Positions 10,401 to 18,997 are shown, counted from the first letter of the stretch. The stretch is DNA of 48,911 nucleotides from JAPLDP01 sp964628285 (GCA_964628285.1 CAZVNP010000022.1:1-48911); one strand, 5' to 3'. The notes: generated from the letters alone by a model not told the origin. A program made the numbers and translations.

Positions 10401-10507
10401 TCACGCACACCCAAAAAGGTATACCCGATAATGCCGAAAAGCACCAGCAAAATGGAAATAACGGTGGCTAATACAGGGCGGTTAATGCTTAACGACGAAA
10501 TGTTCAT
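7430..10507 (-). CDS. RND efflux pump, HAE1 (AcrB/MexF-like) family
   Basis: The 1025-residue inner-membrane proton-driven pump of the tripartite efflux system. The N-terminal helix (SINRPVLATVISI), the large porter domain starting at ~residue 35, the TM4 proton-relay motif GLVVDDAIVVLEN with Asp401-Asp402, and the duplicated second half with a matching DPLIIMFTVPLA segment and a TKNGILIVEFAN helix are all visible. Full length for the family (1020-1050). It begins 32 bases after the adaptor gene and touches the TolC gene, a classic adaptor-pump-channel operon. Expected cargo is amphiphilic drugs, detergents or lipids; heavy-metal pumps are less likely, as the motif and length fit HAE1. No local TetR- or MarR-type regulator was found. 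Confidence 0.95.
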   Translation of the reverse strand: MNISSLSINRPVLATVISILLVLFGIIGYTFLGVREFPSVDPPVVTVNTNYVGANADIIESQITEPLEESINGITGIRSLNSVSMDGRSTITVEFELGVDMEAAANDVRDRVSRAIRNIPPDTDPPIVTKSDADASPILALTVQSDARNLMDLSDIANNVFKERLQTIPGVSEIRIWGEKKYAIKLLMDPAKLASYQLTPGDIRDALNRENVELPSGRIEGYSTELTIRTRGRLTTPEEFNNMIIKETDGNLIRFSDVGQAVLAPENERTLLKGNGGIPMVGVAVTPQPGANQISIADECYKRVAQIKRDLPQDVKVGFSFDTTTSIRKAIREVKDTIMIAFTLVVLVIFIFLRNWRTTLIPVIAIPISLVSGFFIMYIAGFSINILTLLGIVLATGLVVDDAIVVLENIYHKVEGGLNAIEAGHRGSKEIYFAILSTTITLAAVFLPIIFLRGLTGRLFREFGVVVAGTVLVSALVSLTLTPMMSSRMLKRGRVHGRLFTVTEQWLNGLINGYNRTLRLFIRHRWLAIVIMAAAAAIIFGIGRIIPSELAPMEDKNRIQILATAPEGISFEKMDSYMDQLLRIVDTIPERESIIELTAPGFGSSGSTNTGFIRVSFVDPSKRERTQQDFADEINGILRKYNFARTYVAQEQTIGGGRGSSLPVQFVIQAPDFEKLRKFIPLFMEKANADSKFQVVDLNLKFNKPEIAVEIDRDRARALGVNVRDIAEVLQLYFSGERYGYFILSNRQYQVIGQASRENRDRPLDLSSLYVRNANHHLIQLDNVVNLTEQSNPPQLYRYNRYVAATVLAQPARGVTLGQGIEEMRAIAKETLDETFSTALAGTSKEYEDSSNSLLFAFLLALVLIYLVLSAQFESFIDPLIIMFTVPLALAGAVLSLWLFGQTINIFSEIGVIVLIGIVTKNGILIVEFANQRKAAGLALNEAVIDAATRRLRPILMTSLATALGALPIALSLAAASQSRVPMGIAIIGGLIFSLMLTLYVIPSLYTYLSRDTHKSKAVITGDKQ

Positions 10508-10539
10508 GGGGAAAAAGGTTCAATTGAATCATCGGGAAA

Positions 10540-11589
10540 TCATTGCAAGACAGGCTTCACTTTCATGCCGTCGCGCAATTGCAACAGCCCTGTGGTCAGG
10601 ATGGTGTCATCGGGTGCCAGACCTTCCGTTATCTGCACCGTTGTTTCCATTCGTATGCCGGTGACCACATAAACGGCCTTCGCCCGGCCCATCGAATAGA
10701 TAAAAACCTTCTCACCCCTAATATCGGGTATCAGGGCTTCGGAGGGGATGACCAACGCATCGGGAATAGTCTCCAGTATGATGCCGACCTTTGCAAAGGC
10801 TCCCGGGATAAGGAAATTGGCGTCGTTGGGGCACAGAGCCCTGACGGTCACCGTTCTTGTCAAAGGATCAATTTTAGGTTCAAGGGCATAGACCTTTCCC
10901 GCAAAAGTGCTGTCATGGCCTTCAACAGTGAACTGGATGACCGTCCCTGGTTCAATCTTGCTTCTGTATTTCTCCGGGACGGTGAATTCTATCTTCACCG
11001 GATTGGTCTCCTGAAGACGGGCAATAAGCATATCGGATGTTACATACCCCCCGGGGCTGATGTAACGTAATCCGATCAGCCCGCTGAAAGGAGCATGTAT
11101 CTCCGTTTTGTCCAGTTGCGAACGGAGAAGGTCTATCTGGGCCTGTATGACACCGAGCTGGTTCTGCGAGATGTCATATTCCTCCCGGCTCACAGCATTG
11201 ATCTCAAGAAGCTTTTCTTTGCGGAAAAGATCATCCCTGGCCAGTTTCTCATCCAGCAACAGTTTTTTCAGCTGAGCCTGCAATTCGGCATCGTTGATCT
11301 TGACGAGCAGATCGCCTTTGCTGACGCGACTACCCTCCATGAAGTTGATCTGCACTACACGCCCCTCCACCTCACTGCGAAGCTCCACCTCCTCGTTGGC
11401 GAGAACCGTACCCGTGGTTATTATCTTATTTTCCAGCTCCTGTGGTCTGAGCACAATGGCATGGGCTTCTATAGACGGCGATACCACATGCTGTCGCTGA
11501 TCATCATGCTGCTCATGCCGGCACCCTGCGAAAACTACAATAAAAAATACGGGTAAAAAAAGAATGAAAATAAAACGAAGGAAATGCAT
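10540..11589 (-). CDS. RND periplasmic adaptor (HlyD/MFP) lipoprotein
   Basis: The membrane-fusion adaptor that links the RND pump to the TolC channel. From the ATG at 11589 the product is 349 residues, with a lipoprotein signal (MHFLRFIFILFLP...FAGC) and lipobox Cys near residue 22. Next come a biotinyl-lipoyl-like half (GTVLANEEVELRSEVEG), an alpha-helical hairpin (~75-140), the second lipoyl half (IHAPFSGLIG), and a beta-barrel and membrane-proximal domain ending in GLLQLRDGMKV. The frame extends to 11646, but that would bury the signal peptide behind 19 residues. A -7 element at 11644-11651 confirms the shorter start. Confidence 0.93.
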   Translation of the reverse strand: MHFLRFIFILFLPVFFIVVFAGCRHEQHDDQRQHVVSPSIEAHAIVLRPQELENKIITTGTVLANEEVELRSEVEGRVVQINFMEGSRVSKGDLLVKINDAELQAQLKKLLLDEKLARDDLFRKEKLLEINAVSREEYDISQNQLGVIQAQIDLLRSQLDKTEIHAPFSGLIGLRYISPGGYVTSDMLIARLQETNPVKIEFTVPEKYRSKIEPGTVIQFTVEGHDSTFAGKVYALEPKIDPLTRTVTVRALCPNDANFLIPGAFAKVGIILETIPDALVIPSEALIPDIRGEKVFIYSMGRAKAVYVVTGIRMETTVQITEGLAPDDTILTTGLLQLRDGMKVKPVLQ

Positions 11590-11643
11590 CGTGTATATTA
11601 TTTGGAAAACCTGATATAATGCTTGATTCCTTTTATGACTGCG

Positions 11644-11651
11644 CAAATGTA
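11644..11651 (-). promoter_or_regulatory. Promoter -7 element for efflux operon
   Basis: Read on the minus strand this is TACATTTG, an exact match to the Bacteroidota TAnnTTTG element, 55 bases before the adaptor ATG. No clear -33 TTTG is seen at the expected 19-20 base spacing. Confidence 0.55.
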
Positions 11652-11710
11652 ATTATTAAAATAATACACGATAATAACGGAATTATTGATCAATGACCGC
11701 TACTTAAAAA

Positions 11711-14569
11711 TCAATATAATGAATGGATGTTAACGTTAAAGAGGAATTGAAAAACGAACGTGTTTTCTCTGGTTTTATATATAGACCGCACACCGGCCTC
11801 AAAGGGGATAAAAAAACTCAGAAAGTGAATATCCATTGTCAGGTCAAGGCCTGCCGAAGAATAATCGGTAAAGGGTGAGCTGTCAGGACCATAGGCATAA
11901 TCATAAAAAACATCGCCTTTAAACCTTTTAATGTAAAGCACCGGACCCAGTCGCCAATCGGGATAAAATAACGGGAAAACATAAGTAGCGGAAAAACTCC
12001 ATGCCCTGTCAAAATAAATGCCGGAATATCCCCTTGGATAGCTGATAACATCAGAAAAACCATAATCCTGCTTGACCTGGCTCTGGTAGCCGGCATACAA
12101 TCGAAGACTATGATGCCTTGCCACACCCGGCAGGTATAAATAAACCTGCCCGCCCAGGATTGAATTGTATTTTTTTCCGAAAGGGGTATGACTGAAGTTA
12201 AGGGTGACCACCTGAGCCCAGCGTGGATACAGATCCTGCCGTGATGTCTTCATCTGGTTATAGGCACTGAAAGAATAATTCATTGCAGTCAGATGATCTT
12301 CAATGAACGTCAGGGGGACTGACTTATCCATCTTCATGAGCTTGCAGGTGATCCCTGCTGCCGGTTGAACGCCCCGGAACCAGATGTTGTGCGACCACTT
12401 CAACGGCACCCGCAAAGTCGCCGTCAGATTGAATTCATTCCATTTTAAAGGGATCTCATGTTGATGGTTTTCGGCATAGGTTCCCCTCCGTAAGCCATAG
12501 TCGGCGGTCAGGTCTAAAGCGGGATACAGCCCTTCATAAGTGTAAGTCAGATAATATTTACCTGTCTCTTCATTAAGACTAAAGGCATACCCCAATGTCG
12601 TGTAACTGCTGCTCAGCAGGTTCTGCGAAAGCAACATGGCACCGGGCGATACGGACAAATTACTGATATCCAGGCTGAAGGGAGCCCAGCTGTGAAAATC
12701 AAAAAGATGCCATCCCTTTCGATAGGGCCTGACAGGATATTCCGTCTGAGGAATAGAATCATGATCAAAGAGAAAATGTTCCTGTTGTGCCAGGCGATCG
12801 GCCAGGACAAAAGGCTGTTCGGCAGTGAGGTCATAAAACTCCCAGTTGGAGGAGTCAAGGTTCACCGAAACCAGCTGATAACCGTCGGCGGTATAATCAG
12901 AATAAACCATCTCCGGCCGCTCCGTACTCACTGCCGCATCATAAGCCCCGAAACGGGAAGATGTGATACGGTAAACCTTTCCCGTATGGCGTTGAAAAGC
13001 AAAAATATTGTCAATGCCGGTGTATGAAGCCTGGTAAATAATGTAATCACCATAAAACGAAGGTCTTTTGATTTCACTGAAGCTAAAGGGTAAAACAATA
13101 TCCACCTCCTCCTTTTCCGGGTCAACCACGGCCAGGCTGTTACCCTCATGGCCCAGCACGACAGTAACAATCGACTTCCCGTCATCAGACCATCGCGGAT
13201 GAATGAAAAAAAAATTCTTCTGTGTGGAAATCTTTTTTATAGCATGGCCGTCAGAAGCATTGAGGATAACCAGCGAATAGCGGTTACCGGGAGTGACTTC
13301 CACGGTGACGATACGTTGTCCGTCACGGGAGACGGCAGGAGCAAAATAACGTGTCCGGTGCGTGAGCTGCGAGATATGGCCTGTCTCATAATGATAGGCC
13401 TTGATGACCCTGTAGTCACGTGATGGCCATCGAGGGTCATCAGTCATTTCCGACCAGCACAGGATGCTGTCGCTGCCGGATAATGATTCCATGACATCCC
13501 CGATGCCGGCGATGAAAAGCTGTTTTTCATGACCCTCCCTGTCAAGGATCACAACGCGTGTCAGATCATCGAGGGCCGATTTCTCGGCGATGATCAGGCT
13601 GTCCCTGAAGATAACCGGCAGGTTGTAACTGGTATAGACCCGGCCCGAGGCCTTGCTGATCTGATCATAGGAGCTGGGGACTAATGCCTCATCCGCGGTC
13701 AGCCATTTGTCGCGCAATTGTGAAGTCAACGACTTATATAAGCCATATTTCCCTAATCCTGTTTGTTGTTTTAACGATGAAGAAAAAGGCGCCAGCATAA
13801 AGGGATAAGAACTCACTTTCTTCAGGACCCTGCTCCACAGCGTATCGCCAAAGATTATCCTGGACATTCCGACCAACTGGTAGCCCAGTTCATAGCGGTC
13901 GGGTATTAAATCCTTATAAGAACCGGCGACAGCTTTCTCGTATGAGTAAATACCTTTTTCCAGAAATTGTGCTCTGAGGCGCATCTCAAATGATGGCACA
14001 CGACCACGTCCTGAATGGGACAGGGCCGTTTCAATGACCGTGGCATCCCCTTCGATAAACCAGAAAGGAACAAACAATCCCAGGACGGCCGGTAACGCCT
14101 GCTCCCCCAGGAAATAATACAATACCCGGGTGAAACCATGGTTGATGGCGGCGTACTGCGAAGCATGCCTGAACTCATGTGTCATAAGCTGGTCAAGCCA
14201 CTCCTGGGTATAGGTGTCCTGCGGAGAAACGGTCAGCAACTCTATCCTCCGGGGTGCATAAGGCGTAAAAGCATTGGGGACGGTCGACAGCGTATGGATG
14301 AGGACAGGCGTCACGGGCGGATGTGAATGAAGCGTCCGGCGTACGGGATCATAGACGTACTCAAAGCCATTGGCTATATATTGCGAATATTGCTCAAAAT
14401 CAGCGGGAAAAACAACCCTGAAATGATCCGTTTTGATTTGTTTCCACCGCACGGATGCGGGATCAACGCCCATGGAAAAATACTGACCCCTGACAAAGGG
14501 CATAACCCACAGGAAGAACAAAAATGATAATGCTAAGCGCTGAAAGTGACCACACCGGCGTGATTTCAT
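11711..14569 (-). CDS. Secreted HExxH metallopeptidase with propeller-like repeats and C-terminal barrel
   Basis: A 952-residue exported protein, uncharacterised as a whole. After a signal peptide (to about residue 29, ending VRGQ), a peptidase-MA-like domain carries HEFRH at 131-135 with the third-ligand motif FIEGDATVIE (Glu173). This is the gluzincin zinc arrangement, so an active metallopeptidase is plausible. Residues ~330-600 contain WD40/TolB-type strands (SRDGQRIVTVEV, SDDGKSIVTVV). The last ~300 residues alternate aromatic beta strands, end ...NVNIHSLY, and look like an outer-membrane barrel. The ATG at 14575 is an alternative start; the longer frame to 14605 begins with GTG and lies upstream of the predicted promoter. 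Often annotated only as a TolB-like protein. Substrate unknown. Confidence 0.8.
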   Translation of the reverse strand: MKSRRCGHFQRLALSFLFFLWVMPFVRGQYFSMGVDPASVRWKQIKTDHFRVVFPADFEQYSQYIANGFEYVYDPVRRTLHSHPPVTPVLIHTLSTVPNAFTPYAPRRIELLTVSPQDTYTQEWLDQLMTHEFRHASQYAAINHGFTRVLYYFLGEQALPAVLGLFVPFWFIEGDATVIETALSHSGRGRVPSFEMRLRAQFLEKGIYSYEKAVAGSYKDLIPDRYELGYQLVGMSRIIFGDTLWSRVLKKVSSYPFMLAPFSSSLKQQTGLGKYGLYKSLTSQLRDKWLTADEALVPSSYDQISKASGRVYTSYNLPVIFRDSLIIAEKSALDDLTRVVILDREGHEKQLFIAGIGDVMESLSGSDSILCWSEMTDDPRWPSRDYRVIKAYHYETGHISQLTHRTRYFAPAVSRDGQRIVTVEVTPGNRYSLVILNASDGHAIKKISTQKNFFFIHPRWSDDGKSIVTVVLGHEGNSLAVVDPEKEEVDIVLPFSFSEIKRPSFYGDYIIYQASYTGIDNIFAFQRHTGKVYRITSSRFGAYDAAVSTERPEMVYSDYTADGYQLVSVNLDSSNWEFYDLTAEQPFVLADRLAQQEHFLFDHDSIPQTEYPVRPYRKGWHLFDFHSWAPFSLDISNLSVSPGAMLLSQNLLSSSYTTLGYAFSLNEETGKYYLTYTYEGLYPALDLTADYGLRRGTYAENHQHEIPLKWNEFNLTATLRVPLKWSHNIWFRGVQPAAGITCKLMKMDKSVPLTFIEDHLTAMNYSFSAYNQMKTSRQDLYPRWAQVVTLNFSHTPFGKKYNSILGGQVYLYLPGVARHHSLRLYAGYQSQVKQDYGFSDVISYPRGYSGIYFDRAWSFSATYVFPLFYPDWRLGPVLYIKRFKGDVFYDYAYGPDSSPFTDYSSAGLDLTMDIHFLSFFIPFEAGVRSIYKTRENTFVFQFLFNVNIHSLY

Positions 14570-14587
14570 CGTCATGTCTTGAGGTAT

Positions 14588-14595
14588 CAAATGTA
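14588..14595 (-). promoter_or_regulatory. Promoter -7 element for metallopeptidase gene
   Basis: The minus strand reads TACATTTG, an exact TAnnTTTG match. Transcription would begin near 14580, leaving only a 5-11 base leader before the ATGs at 14575/14569. This rules out the longer frame. Confidence 0.5.
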
Positions 14596-14627
14596 TTAAA
14601 AACACCGAAGAACACTTCCATTTTTAT

Positions 14628-14635
14628 TACCTTTA
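14628..14635 (+). promoter_or_regulatory. Candidate -7 element for rnr
   Basis: TACCTTTA differs from TAnnTTTG in the last base and lies 20 bases before the RNase R start. It is back-to-back with the metallopeptidase promoter in a 79-base divergent region. Confidence 0.35.
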
Positions 14636-14654
14636 CACATTAAGCCATGAAAAA

Positions 14655-16841
14655 ATGAGCGGTAAAAAACATACACGATCGTCAAAGACCGGTAAAAAGG
14701 ATAAACGTCTGAGAAGCACCTTCGCCAACGACGTCTTATCCGTCTTCAGGAACAATCCTTTCAAGGGTTATAATTTCAGGCAGTTATCGAAAGTCCTCGG
14801 AGCACAGGATAAGACCAGCAAGGAACTGATAAAAAAGATCCTGTTTGATCTTGAGGATGATGAACAGATCATCCAGGTGAGCCGGGGAAAATACCAGCGC
14901 CATCCGAACCTTGCCGGCGGTGATGTCAGCAGCACCGTCATCACCGGGATCGTCGACATGAAGCAAACCGGCAAAGCCTATGTGATCACCGACGAACTTG
15001 GCGAAGATGTTTACATTGCACCGAATAACACGGGCCATGCGCTGCACGGCGACAAGGTGAAAGTCCACCTCTTCCCTAAACGACGTGACCGTAAAATAGA
15101 AGGACAGATCATAGAGATCATATCAAGGGCTAAAAAACAATTCGTCGGCACCCTTCAGGTGACGCCGAAATTTGCCTTCCTGATACCCGATAATGTCTCT
15201 ATTCCTGTCGACCTCTATATCCCCCCTGACCGTCTGCATGGAGCCATGAACGGTGAGAAGGCCATTGCCCGCATCACCGAATGGCCCGAGCAATCGAACA
15301 ACCCCTTTGGTGAGATCGTCGAAGTGCTGGGACAACCGGGCGACAACAATGTCGAAATGAACGCCATCCTGGCCGAATATGACTTCCCGCTGCGGTTCCC
15401 GAAAGCGGCACTTAAGGAAGCCGGGCACATACCCGGTATCATTACGGCCGAAGAGATAAAAAAACGCAAGGACTTCCGCGAAGTCATCACCATCACCATC
15501 GACCCGGAAGATGCCAAGGATTTCGATGATGCCCTGTCACTGCGCAGCCTTAGCAACGGGCTATGGGAAGTGGGCGTTCATATCGCCGATGTCTCGTACT
15601 ATGTGAAACCGGGCATGGCCATTGACCAGGAAGCTTACCGCCGCGGCACGTCGGTTTATCTGGTGGACCGCACTATACCCATGCTGCCCGAAAAATTATC
15701 CAATGACGTCTGCTCCCTGCAGCCTGGAAAGGATAAATTGTGCTTTTCAGCCGTCTTCACCCTCGACGAGGAAGGAACCGTCCATAACCAATGGATGGGC
15801 AAAACCATCATTAACTCCAACCGCCGTTTCAATTATGACGAAGTGCAACGCATGATAGAGGGAGAAAATGGCGATTTTAAGTCTGAGATCATGGTCTTGC
15901 ACCGTCTGGCCTCAAAGCTGCGCGAGGAGCGCTTCAGAAAAGGCTCCATCAACTTCCAGACAACAGAGGTCAAATTCAAACTGGATGAAGAGGGTAAACC
16001 CATCGACACTTACATTAAAGAACAAAAGGAATCCAATTTCCTGATCGAGGATTTCATGCTGCTCGCCAACCGAAAAGTGGCGGAACGGATAGGCAAGACC
16101 AAAGACCGGACAGTCCCGAAGACGTTTGTATACCGTATCCACGATAAACCCAGTCCGGAGAAACTGAACAGTTTCGTGCAGCTGGTCCGCAAACTGGGAT
16201 ATACCATGAATACAGGTTCCAGAAAAAGCCTGGCCAACTCATATAATAACCTCTTTCATCAAATCAATGGCAAAGGCGAGAAGAACATGATCGAGACGAT
16301 AGCCATCCGCACCATGGCTAAAGCTCTTTATTCAACTCATAATATCGGGCATTACGGTCTGGGATTTGACTTTTATACCCATTTTACCTCCCCCATCCGC
16401 CGTTACCCTGACCTGATGACACACCGTCTTCTGGATGCTTATATGCACGGCCAGCCCGGTGTTGATGCGACTACATACGAAGAGAAATGTGATTACGCCT
16501 CCGATATGGAACGCAAAGCCCTGGATGCCGAAAGGGCTTCAGTGAAATACAAACAGGCCGAATACCTTTCCGACAAGATAGGACAGGAATTCGACGGGCT
16601 GATATCAGGTGTCAGCAAGTGGGGGATCTTTGTCGAACTCATCGGTAGCAAATGTGAAGGTCGCGTGGCACTCAAAGATATGCTCGATGACTTCTATTAC
16701 ATCGATGAGGAAAATTACCGGGTCGTAGGCAGAAGATACGGCAAAGAATACAGGCTGGGCGATCGCGTCACCGTCGTCGTGAAAGACATCGAGCTGTCAA
16801 AGAAACAGATGGACTTCGAACTTGTGGAAAGTAACTCATAA
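14655..16841 (+). CDS. rnr: Ribonuclease R
   Basis: A 728-residue 3'-to-5' processive exoribonuclease of the RNB family that degrades structured RNA. In order: a basic N-terminal tail and winged-helix region (~1-75), cold-shock-type OB domains (~85-230), the RNB catalytic domain with DPEDAKDFDDA at 283-293 (Asp283, Asp289, Asp291, Asp292 match the metal-binding aspartates of RNase II), and a C-terminal S1 domain beginning FDGLISGVSKWGIFVEL. Length is close to other Bacteroidota RNase R proteins, and the N-terminal winged helix separates it from RNase II. The ATG at 14655 is used. Another ATG at 14647 is followed almost at once by a stop. The next gene follows by 28 bases. Confidence 0.95.
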   Translation: MSGKKHTRSSKTGKKDKRLRSTFANDVLSVFRNNPFKGYNFRQLSKVLGAQDKTSKELIKKILFDLEDDEQIIQVSRGKYQRHPNLAGGDVSSTVITGIVDMKQTGKAYVITDELGEDVYIAPNNTGHALHGDKVKVHLFPKRRDRKIEGQIIEIISRAKKQFVGTLQVTPKFAFLIPDNVSIPVDLYIPPDRLHGAMNGEKAIARITEWPEQSNNPFGEIVEVLGQPGDNNVEMNAILAEYDFPLRFPKAALKEAGHIPGIITAEEIKKRKDFREVITITIDPEDAKDFDDALSLRSLSNGLWEVGVHIADVSYYVKPGMAIDQEAYRRGTSVYLVDRTIPMLPEKLSNDVCSLQPGKDKLCFSAVFTLDEEGTVHNQWMGKTIINSNRRFNYDEVQRMIEGENGDFKSEIMVLHRLASKLREERFRKGSINFQTTEVKFKLDEEGKPIDTYIKEQKESNFLIEDFMLLANRKVAERIGKTKDRTVPKTFVYRIHDKPSPEKLNSFVQLVRKLGYTMNTGSRKSLANSYNNLFHQINGKGEKNMIETIAIRTMAKALYSTHNIGHYGLGFDFYTHFTSPIRRYPDLMTHRLLDAYMHGQPGVDATTYEEKCDYASDMERKALDAERASVKYKQAEYLSDKIGQEFDGLISGVSKWGIFVELIGSKCEGRVALKDMLDDFYYIDEENYRVVGRRYGKEYRLGDRVTVVVKDIELSKKQMDFELVESNS

Positions 16842-16869
16842 CGAAATATATATTTTCAATAGCATCTTC

Positions 16870-18207
16870 ATGAAGAAAATCATAGCGTCAATCGGGAGGA
16901 TATTTATTTTCCTTCAGAAGGATATCTGGAAGATCCCGTTGAAGGCATTGCCTCGCCACAAGTCATTTCTCTTCAAACAGATACGCATGTTGCTCATCGT
17001 TGTCAAAGGTCTGCGCACGGAACGTTTGTCGGCAAGGGCTTCGGCGCTGACCTATTTTTCACTTCTGGCCTTCGTGCCTGTGCTGGCCATTCTGTTCGGT
17101 ATCTTTAAAAGTTTTGGGATCGAAACTTTCCTTGAAAGATACCTTTACGATAACTTCACCTTCCAGAAGGATGTCATAGACCAAATGGTGACGATGGCCA
17201 ATAAAGTCCTTGCCAGCACCCGCGGCGACATCATTGCCGGCATCGGTCTGGTCATCCTCTTATGGGCTGTGATAAGGGTGTTGAGCGTGATTGAACAGAC
17301 CTTCAACGACATCTGGCAGGTGAAAAAATCCAGAGGTATGGTGCGCAAATTCAGTGATTACATAGCCATTCTTCTACTGGCCCCGTTGATGATGATCCTG
17401 GCCAGCAGTGCCACCGTCTTTCTCTCCACACGTATCAGCGATCTGACAGGTCACTCCCACGTAGCGGAATACATCGGTTCTTTCATTCTCTTTTTATTGC
17501 ATCTGTCTCCCTATCTTCTCATATGGATTCTCTTAACGATCATTTACATGGTCATCCCCAACACGAGGGTACGCTTCCGATCGGCGCTGCTGGCCGGCGT
17601 CATTGCCGGAACACTCTATCAGGCCCTTCAATGGGTGTACATCCGTTTCCAGATAGGCGTGACAAACTATAACGCCATTTATGGCAGCTTCGCCGCACTC
17701 CCCCTGTTCCTGGTCTGGCTTCAGACAAGCTGGTATATCGTCCTCCTGGGGGCCGAGATATCCTTCGCCAACCAGAATGTCGAAAAACTGGACTTCGAGA
17801 TGGGCAACCTCTCAACCAGCCCTTCCTTCGACCGCCTCCTGTCGCTGCTGATAGCACACCGTGTCATAAAGAACTTTGCCGAAGGTAAAAAACCGATGAC
17901 CATTACCGAGATCGCCCATAAGCTGGATATCCCGGTACGCATAGCCAGCACGTTAACCTACGCGATGACCGAATGCGGTGTCTTCTCTGAGACCTATACG
18001 ACGGAATATAAGGAAAGAGCCTATCAGCCCGCCAGAGACATCGGTACCCTGTCGGTGAATACCCTGATCAACATCCTTGACCGGAAAGGGGATGACCATA
18101 TTCCCATCCCGGAGACGAAAGAATATAACAAATTAAGAGAGATTACCGACACATTCCGGCATACCCTCGACGATCATCCAGGAAACATCTTGCTGAAGGA
18201 CATCTGA
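16870..18207 (+). CDS. YihY/virulence factor BrkB family membrane protein
   Basis: A 445-residue inner-membrane protein of the YihY/BrkB family (once miscalled RNase BN). About six transmembrane helices occupy the first ~300 residues. Family hallmarks are the ARASALTYFSLLAFVP entry helix, the conserved FNDIWQVK loop and the YGSFAALPLFLVWLQ segment. The C-terminal ~130 residues form a soluble extension with a winged-helix look (ITEIAHKLDIPVRIASTL). Some Bacteroidota members carry this extension and enterobacterial ones do not. The ATG at 16870 is chosen because the upstream frame to 16822 overlaps rnr and adds a poor N-terminus. Function of the family is unsettled. Confidence 0.88.
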   Translation: MKKIIASIGRIFIFLQKDIWKIPLKALPRHKSFLFKQIRMLLIVVKGLRTERLSARASALTYFSLLAFVPVLAILFGIFKSFGIETFLERYLYDNFTFQKDVIDQMVTMANKVLASTRGDIIAGIGLVILLWAVIRVLSVIEQTFNDIWQVKKSRGMVRKFSDYIAILLLAPLMMILASSATVFLSTRISDLTGHSHVAEYIGSFILFLLHLSPYLLIWILLTIIYMVIPNTRVRFRSALLAGVIAGTLYQALQWVYIRFQIGVTNYNAIYGSFAALPLFLVWLQTSWYIVLLGAEISFANQNVEKLDFEMGNLSTSPSFDRLLSLLIAHRVIKNFAEGKKPMTITEIAHKLDIPVRIASTLTYAMTECGVFSETYTTEYKERAYQPARDIGTLSVNTLINILDRKGDDHIPIPETKEYNKLREITDTFRHTLDDHPGNILLKDI

Positions 18208-18222
18208 AAATACCAGGAGAGG

Positions 18223-18879
18223 CTAAGCAAGCCCATGTCTTAAATTTTCAATTCTTACCAGATATCTTCCCAACAACCATGCGCCTGCGGCACAGAAGAC
18301 ATGCCACAACCAATGTGTTCCAATCGGCAGGGGCATGTCATGCCAGCCGTCAGCATACCTGCAAAATAAAGCCACCGCGAAGCATATGAGAGCCCAGATC
18401 AATAGGCCGACGGAAAAAAATCTTGTCTTGATAACTAATAATAGGGCAGGTAAAAAGATCAGGACGCCGGTCATGAAATAGCTCGCATTGATAGCTCCCT
18501 GGCCGTGAAAAAAAGCGAATAGTGCAAAACGAACAGCCACCGATGACACCATGATGAGGACCACCCACCACCATTTCATCAGCTTAAGGAAAAAATAAAT
18601 GCTGATAGAAAGGGTGAGAATAGCAATGGGGACAAAGTCCATGAATAAAAAGAAACGATGCAACCGGAAGGCATGAAAGATGGCGCTGCCCAAACCTCCT
18701 ATGAATAACAAGGGCGAGCACCAGACAATAAGGAAGAGATGCTCTTTATAGTGCCCTCTGAGCCTGATAAGAAAGTAAATGACAGGAACCCAGAATAATA
18801 ACGAGGATATGGCATTCCATGGTTCCACTATGACATGCCCGGGATGCGTTTCATGGTATATCGGTCCGCCATCAAGCAT
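18223..18879 (-). CDS. CREST-superfamily membrane hydrolase, alkaline-ceramidase-like
   Basis: A 218-residue protein with about seven membrane helices. It carries the spaced residues of the ceramidase/PAQR/Per1 (CREST) superfamily: an N-terminal EPWNAIS motif (Glu19, Asn22, Ser25), GSAIFHA with Ser65 and His69, MDFVP with Asp81, and a C-terminal HWLWH pair (His189, His193). In alkaline ceramidases the equivalent Ser, Asp and three His hold the catalytic zinc. The likely role is hydrolysis of an amide bond in ceramide or a related lipid, which fits Bacteroidota that make sphingolipids, but the substrate is inference. It is convergent with the yihY-type gene (15-base gap) and overlaps the remnant upstream by eight bases. 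Confidence 0.7.
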   Translation of the reverse strand: MLDGGPIYHETHPGHVIVEPWNAISSLLFWVPVIYFLIRLRGHYKEHLFLIVWCSPLLFIGGLGSAIFHAFRLHRFFLFMDFVPIAILTLSISIYFFLKLMKWWWVVLIMVSSVAVRFALFAFFHGQGAINASYFMTGVLIFLPALLLVIKTRFFSVGLLIWALICFAVALFCRYADGWHDMPLPIGTHWLWHVFCAAGAWLLGRYLVRIENLRHGLA

Positions 18880-18997
18880 AGTTTCTTCTCAATGAATTTA
18901 CCGCTTTAGCCAAACTATCGGGTGCTTCCACCTGAATGATCTCCGGGGCAATACCTGTACGGTCAACAACCTCGTTAAAATCGTAAGCCATTGCCAT
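18872..18997 (-). pseudogene. Possible remnant of a MalY/PatB-type aminotransferase gene
   Basis: A 41-codon frame whose product begins MAMAYDFNEVVDRTG. This closely resembles the extreme N-terminus of MalY/PatB cystathionine beta-lyases (YxFDExIDRxG). It then jumps to a ~25-residue tail (APDSLAKAVNSLRR) that could derive from the enzyme's last helix. The whole catalytic domain is absent, so if the resemblance is real this is an internal-deletion remnant. A near -7 element (GACATTTG, minus strand, 19011-19018) lies just upstream. The frame overlaps the start of the CREST hydrolase gene by eight bases, so it might now serve as a leader for it. Chance similarity over 13 residues cannot be excluded. 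Confidence 0.3.
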
